A stretch of DNA of 64,000 nucleotides from Richelia sinica FACHB-800. GTDB lineage: Bacteria; Cyanobacteriota; Cyanobacteriia; Cyanobacteriales; Nostocaceae. Made by a program: the position numbers and the translations under genes. The notes below the pieces were generated by a model that saw only the letters and a program-made list of their open reading frames with translations, was not told where the DNA came from and did no database searches. Of this stretch, positions 62,910 through 64,000 are shown piece after piece. Within the stretch, counting starts at the first letter, position 1. Every line of letters begins with the position of its first letter. The stretch is taken from assembly GCF_014698825.1 (NCBI RefSeq), contig NZ_JACJTT010000001.1, positions 1 to 64,000 of the forward strand, written 5' to 3'.

Positions 62910-64000
62910 ATGAAACCGAGGCATTTATTACCAGGGCTATCTATTTTAAATTTTCAAAATTGCGGGGAATTTCGCCATATACAAAAATGGCAATCCCGAA
63001 GTTTTTATGCTTTATTATTGGCTGTTTTGCTAATGCCAAATTCAGCCATTGCTATTGATATTACCAAACAAATGCACCGTCCTCTATCAGTATCTAGAGA
63101 TGAACGGACATATAGAGATTATGCTGATAGTTTGCTGCGGATAGGTAGAGAACAATTAGCAGCAGGATTTGCCGCTAAAACTGTAGAATCCGGGCAAGAA
63201 GCACTAGATATATATCGCATCCTTGGTGATGTGAACTCTCAAGGTTTAACCTATGATTTATTAGCAGGAGCTTATTTACAATTAGGTAATTTAAAAGATG
63301 CCGAAGATGCCTTAAGGCGGAGAGTAGGGATAGCTCGTGATAATAAAGATTTTGAAGCCCAAATCTTTGCCCTCAACAATCTTGGCACCCTGTTATTGCA
63401 AAAAGGTGAAGCCAAGGCTGCGGGTCAAACAATTCAAGATGCCTTGGCAATTGCTCGCAACTTAGAAAATATTGAAGGTCAAGGACTTTCTTTAAGCAAT
63501 TTGGGCTTGGTATATACAAGATTAGGTAACTATAATCAAGCTATAAAAGTTTGTGAAACTGCCTTAATTTTCCGTCGCCAAACCAATGATGTTATTGGTG
63601 AAGCCAATACCTTGAATAACTTAGGTGATGCCTATTTAGCCGCAGGAGATTATGACAATACTATTGGTGCTTATGGTGCGGCTATGCGGTTAGCAAAAGT
63701 TCATTTTGACCGAGGTAATCAATTACGGGCTATTGATGGTTTAGTGATTGCCCATAGTGCTGTAAAAAGATATGAAAGAGCCATAGAATTACTAGACCAA
63801 AGGTTAGCCATCGCCCAATTTTTAAATAATCCTGTAGAAGAACTCAAATATTTTGCCTCTGCTGGGCAAATGTATGAAAAAATTGGTAAATACACCCAAG
63901 CCCGGAATTTATATCAACAGGCCCTGACTCTAACTAGAAAGTTAGATGACAAAAAGCAAGAAGCCTTTGTTTTAGATCGGTTGACTAATTTACCCAACAA
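62910..64000 (+). CDS. Exported TPR protein, truncated by the window end
   Basis: At least 363 codons from the ATG at 62910 (GGTGAG lies five bases upstream; an in-frame GTG at 62901 is the alternative). A signal peptide is at about 28-50 (SFYALLLAVLLMPNSAIA). The mature protein has 40-residue TPRs of the GEAxTLNNLGDAYLAAGDYD type (from about 88 on; ALNNLGTLLLQKGEAK, LSLSNLGLVYTRLGNYN). Proteins of this type in filamentous cyanobacteria often end in a CHAT caspase-like domain, but the sequence stops before that region, so this is not claimed. No stop codon within the window. Confidence 0.85.
   Translation, partial: MKPRHLLPGLSILNFQNCGEFRHIQKWQSRSFYALLLAVLLMPNSAIAIDITKQMHRPLSVSRDERTYRDYADSLLRIGREQLAAGFAAKTVESGQEALDIYRILGDVNSQGLTYDLLAGAYLQLGNLKDAEDALRRRVGIARDNKDFEAQIFALNNLGTLLLQKGEAKAAGQTIQDALAIARNLENIEGQGLSLSNLGLVYTRLGNYNQAIKVCETALIFRRQTNDVIGEANTLNNLGDAYLAAGDYDNTIGAYGAAMRLAKVHFDRGNQLRAIDGLVIAHSAVKRYERAIELLDQRLAIAQFLNNPVEELKYFASAGQMYEKIGKYTQARNLYQQALTLTRKLDDKKQEAFVLDRLTNLPN

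Overview
The window comes from a filamentous cyanobacterium, most likely a heterocyst-forming Nostocales (Nostoc/Anabaena group). The evidence is the very frequent HIP1 octamer GCGATCGC, cyanobacteria-only families (DUF3038/DUF4335 pair, DUF4912, DUF6464-like), a tocopherol pathway pair (hpt plus a gamma-tocopherol methyltransferase), a ctaA/ctaB/ctaCDE respiratory cluster of the A2 oxidase type, an Anabaena-type LexA box before recA, many TPR proteins, and several dispersed intergenic repeat families. No tRNA, rRNA or CRISPR array was recognised.

Layout. 0-13.4 kb is housekeeping: a J-domain coiled-coil protein, cobQ, a PrxQ-type peroxiredoxin followed by a 56-bp tandem repeat, a peptide-type ABC permease, apt, the DUF3038/DUF4335 pair, hpnJ with a squalene-synthase-like gene, a DUF6464-like gene and fmt. 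13.4-22 kb holds an exported protein and the cytochrome c oxidase locus: ctaB and ctaA on the minus strand, divergent from ctaC-ctaD-ctaE. A decayed second copy of the ctaE tail and its terminator lies downstream. 22-32.6 kb has DUF4912, a phosphodiester-glycosidase-like lipoprotein, a sugar-type ABC permease, a TonB-dependent receptor, small unknown genes, a MITE and recA with its LexA box. 32.6-36.5 kb has a TPR protein, two separate genes that together look like the two halves of a photolyase in inverted order, and tldD.

36.6-44.2 kb is the most unusual part. A compact minus-strand run encodes a Pycsar-effector-like membrane protein, a class III nucleotide cyclase fused to a degenerate STAND-like region, a MoxR AAA+ ATPase, a vWA-like protein, and two proteins ending in FGE-sulfatase (C-type-lectin-fold) domains. 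The C-termini of the two FGE domains differ mainly at NNC codons around a constant framework, the pattern left by diversity-generating retroelements (DGRs). An IS630 transposase fragment is fused to the end of the last gene. I read the run as a composite anti-phage or conflict system joining a cyclic-nucleotide module to a MoxR-vWA ternary module with hypervariable ligand sensors.

44.8-50 kb is an operon of two hybrid histidine kinases. 51-62 kb contains coaE-hemD-cobA with a TPR gene, the tocopherol pair, the KtrB/KtrA potassium uptake pair, another TPR protein and queA. A sigma-factor-like protein and a truncated TPR gene close the window. The tetrapyrrole genes (cobA, hemD, ctaA, ctaB, cobQ) supply sirohaem/cobalamin and the haem A used by the oxidase.
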